Source: Salinigranum salinum (GTDB lineage Archaea; Halobacteriota; Halobacteria; Halobacteriales; Haloferacaceae). From it: a stretch of DNA of 64,000 nucleotides. The position numbers were made by a program, and so were the translations under genes. The stretch is from assembly GCF_009176545.1 (NCBI RefSeq), contig NZ_VTOJ01000002.1, forward strand, positions 496,001-560,000, given 5' to 3'. The number at the start of each line of letters is the position of its first letter. Positions within the stretch are counted from its first letter, which is position 1. The notes beneath the pieces are model-generated. The model did no database searches and was not told the origin of the DNA. It saw nothing but the letters and a program-made list of their open reading frames with translations. Shown here piece by piece: positions 63,639-64,000 of this stretch.

Positions 63639-64000
63639 CCCCCTTCCTGACTTAATACGACCAATTCCTCCGCCCGGGGCTTGATTTTCGCCGCTATCGA
63701 TTTTGAACTCACACAGTTCAAGAACGATCGCTGATCTCCATCACAGTTCAACGTGCGCATCAACGTGCACATCAACGACTTATACACCTCATGAGTGGGC
63801 AGTCAGCAAACTGTCCCGAATCTCTTGATCTGTTCGCACCCACTAAACACGTCTAAGGTCGCACCAAGCGCTCAACGGTTGAACACCGGTCAAGGCGATT
63901 CTAAGTCTGACCGTGGTCACATTTAATATCTTCTATGACAGTTCACTAACCAAAGTGAGTGTTCAATTGTTCATACTACAACGACTGGCAACGATTGTGA
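63609..64000. other. Less GC-rich non-coding end of the window
   Basis: About 390 bases with no supported gene. It has many short words built on gttcaa/ttgaac and a 12-base unit repeated at 63750-63775 (acgtgcNcatca). A/T content is clearly above the window average. It probably belongs to a mobile or island region that continues past the end. Confidence 0.5.

Overview
This window comes from a haloarchaeon (class Halobacteria). The proteins are strongly acidic and Asp/Glu/Thr-rich, GC is very high by eye, and secreted proteins carry Tat-type lipoprotein signals. Archaea-only genes are present: the large clamp-loader subunit rfcL, the GatD subunit of the Glu-tRNA(Gln) amidotransferase, TrmB/IclR/ArsR-type regulators, and an elongator tRNA-Met split by an intron at position 37/38. 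Many genes have a TATA-like box about 25-30 bases upstream of the start codon, which fits leaderless transcription; I used this to choose many starts. Nothing identifies the genus.

Layout. 1-7.4 kb: acyl-CoA metabolism (thiolase, a ketosynthase-like/OB-fold partner, a second thiolase, 3-hydroxyacyl-CoA dehydrogenase, enoyl-CoA hydratase) with a GerW-like protein and a lipoprotein between them. 7.4-13.1 kb: an IclR regulator with operator-like palindromes on both sides, a thiamine-diphosphate enzyme, a sugar-nucleotide epimerase-like protein, an HD-domain protein and a tandem EthD protein. 13.5-25.2 kb: an M24 (creatinase-like) protein, gatD, membrane proteins, a large Tat lipoprotein with an NPP1/Vps62-like motif, phosphoglycerate mutase gpmI and a VTT-domain protein. 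25.4-26.3 kb: tRNA-Met followed by partial copies of its 3' end. 26.3-35 kb: a MacB-type exporter operon, an M48 protease and a set of small haloarchaeal proteins. 35-42.4 kb: a five-gene dipeptide/oligopeptide-type ABC importer with an EamA exporter downstream. 42.5-50.8 kb: RNase H-like protein, TSUP transporter, TatC-like protein, zinc-ribbon regulator, malic enzyme, M24-like protein and heme A synthase. 50.9-53.5 kb: a polar amino-acid ABC importer. 53.6-58.8 kb: zinc-ribbon protein, TrmB regulator, a 40-residue Tat-like microprotein, a receiver-PAS histidine kinase and rfcL. 58.9-63 kb: a vapBC toxin-antitoxin pair, two flavin-binding paralogues, an amidohydrolase and a GNAT acetyltransferase. 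The last kilobase is less GC-rich and contains a decayed IS transposase.

The genes mostly form short housekeeping and nutrient-uptake units: acyl-CoA breakdown feeding acetyl-CoA, a malic enzyme linking the TCA cycle to pyruvate, and importers for peptides and amino acids. The most unusual structures are (i) the vapBC cassette bracketed by diverged 55-bp copies of the rfcL promoter/start region, (ii) three GTTCGA-N5-TCGAAC palindromes around iclR, (iii) tRNA-Met tail copies in the 700-bp gap after the tRNA, and (iv) several family members that appear to have lost catalytic residues (ketosynthase-like, M24-like and TatC-like proteins). All function calls come from reading motifs; no database search was run.
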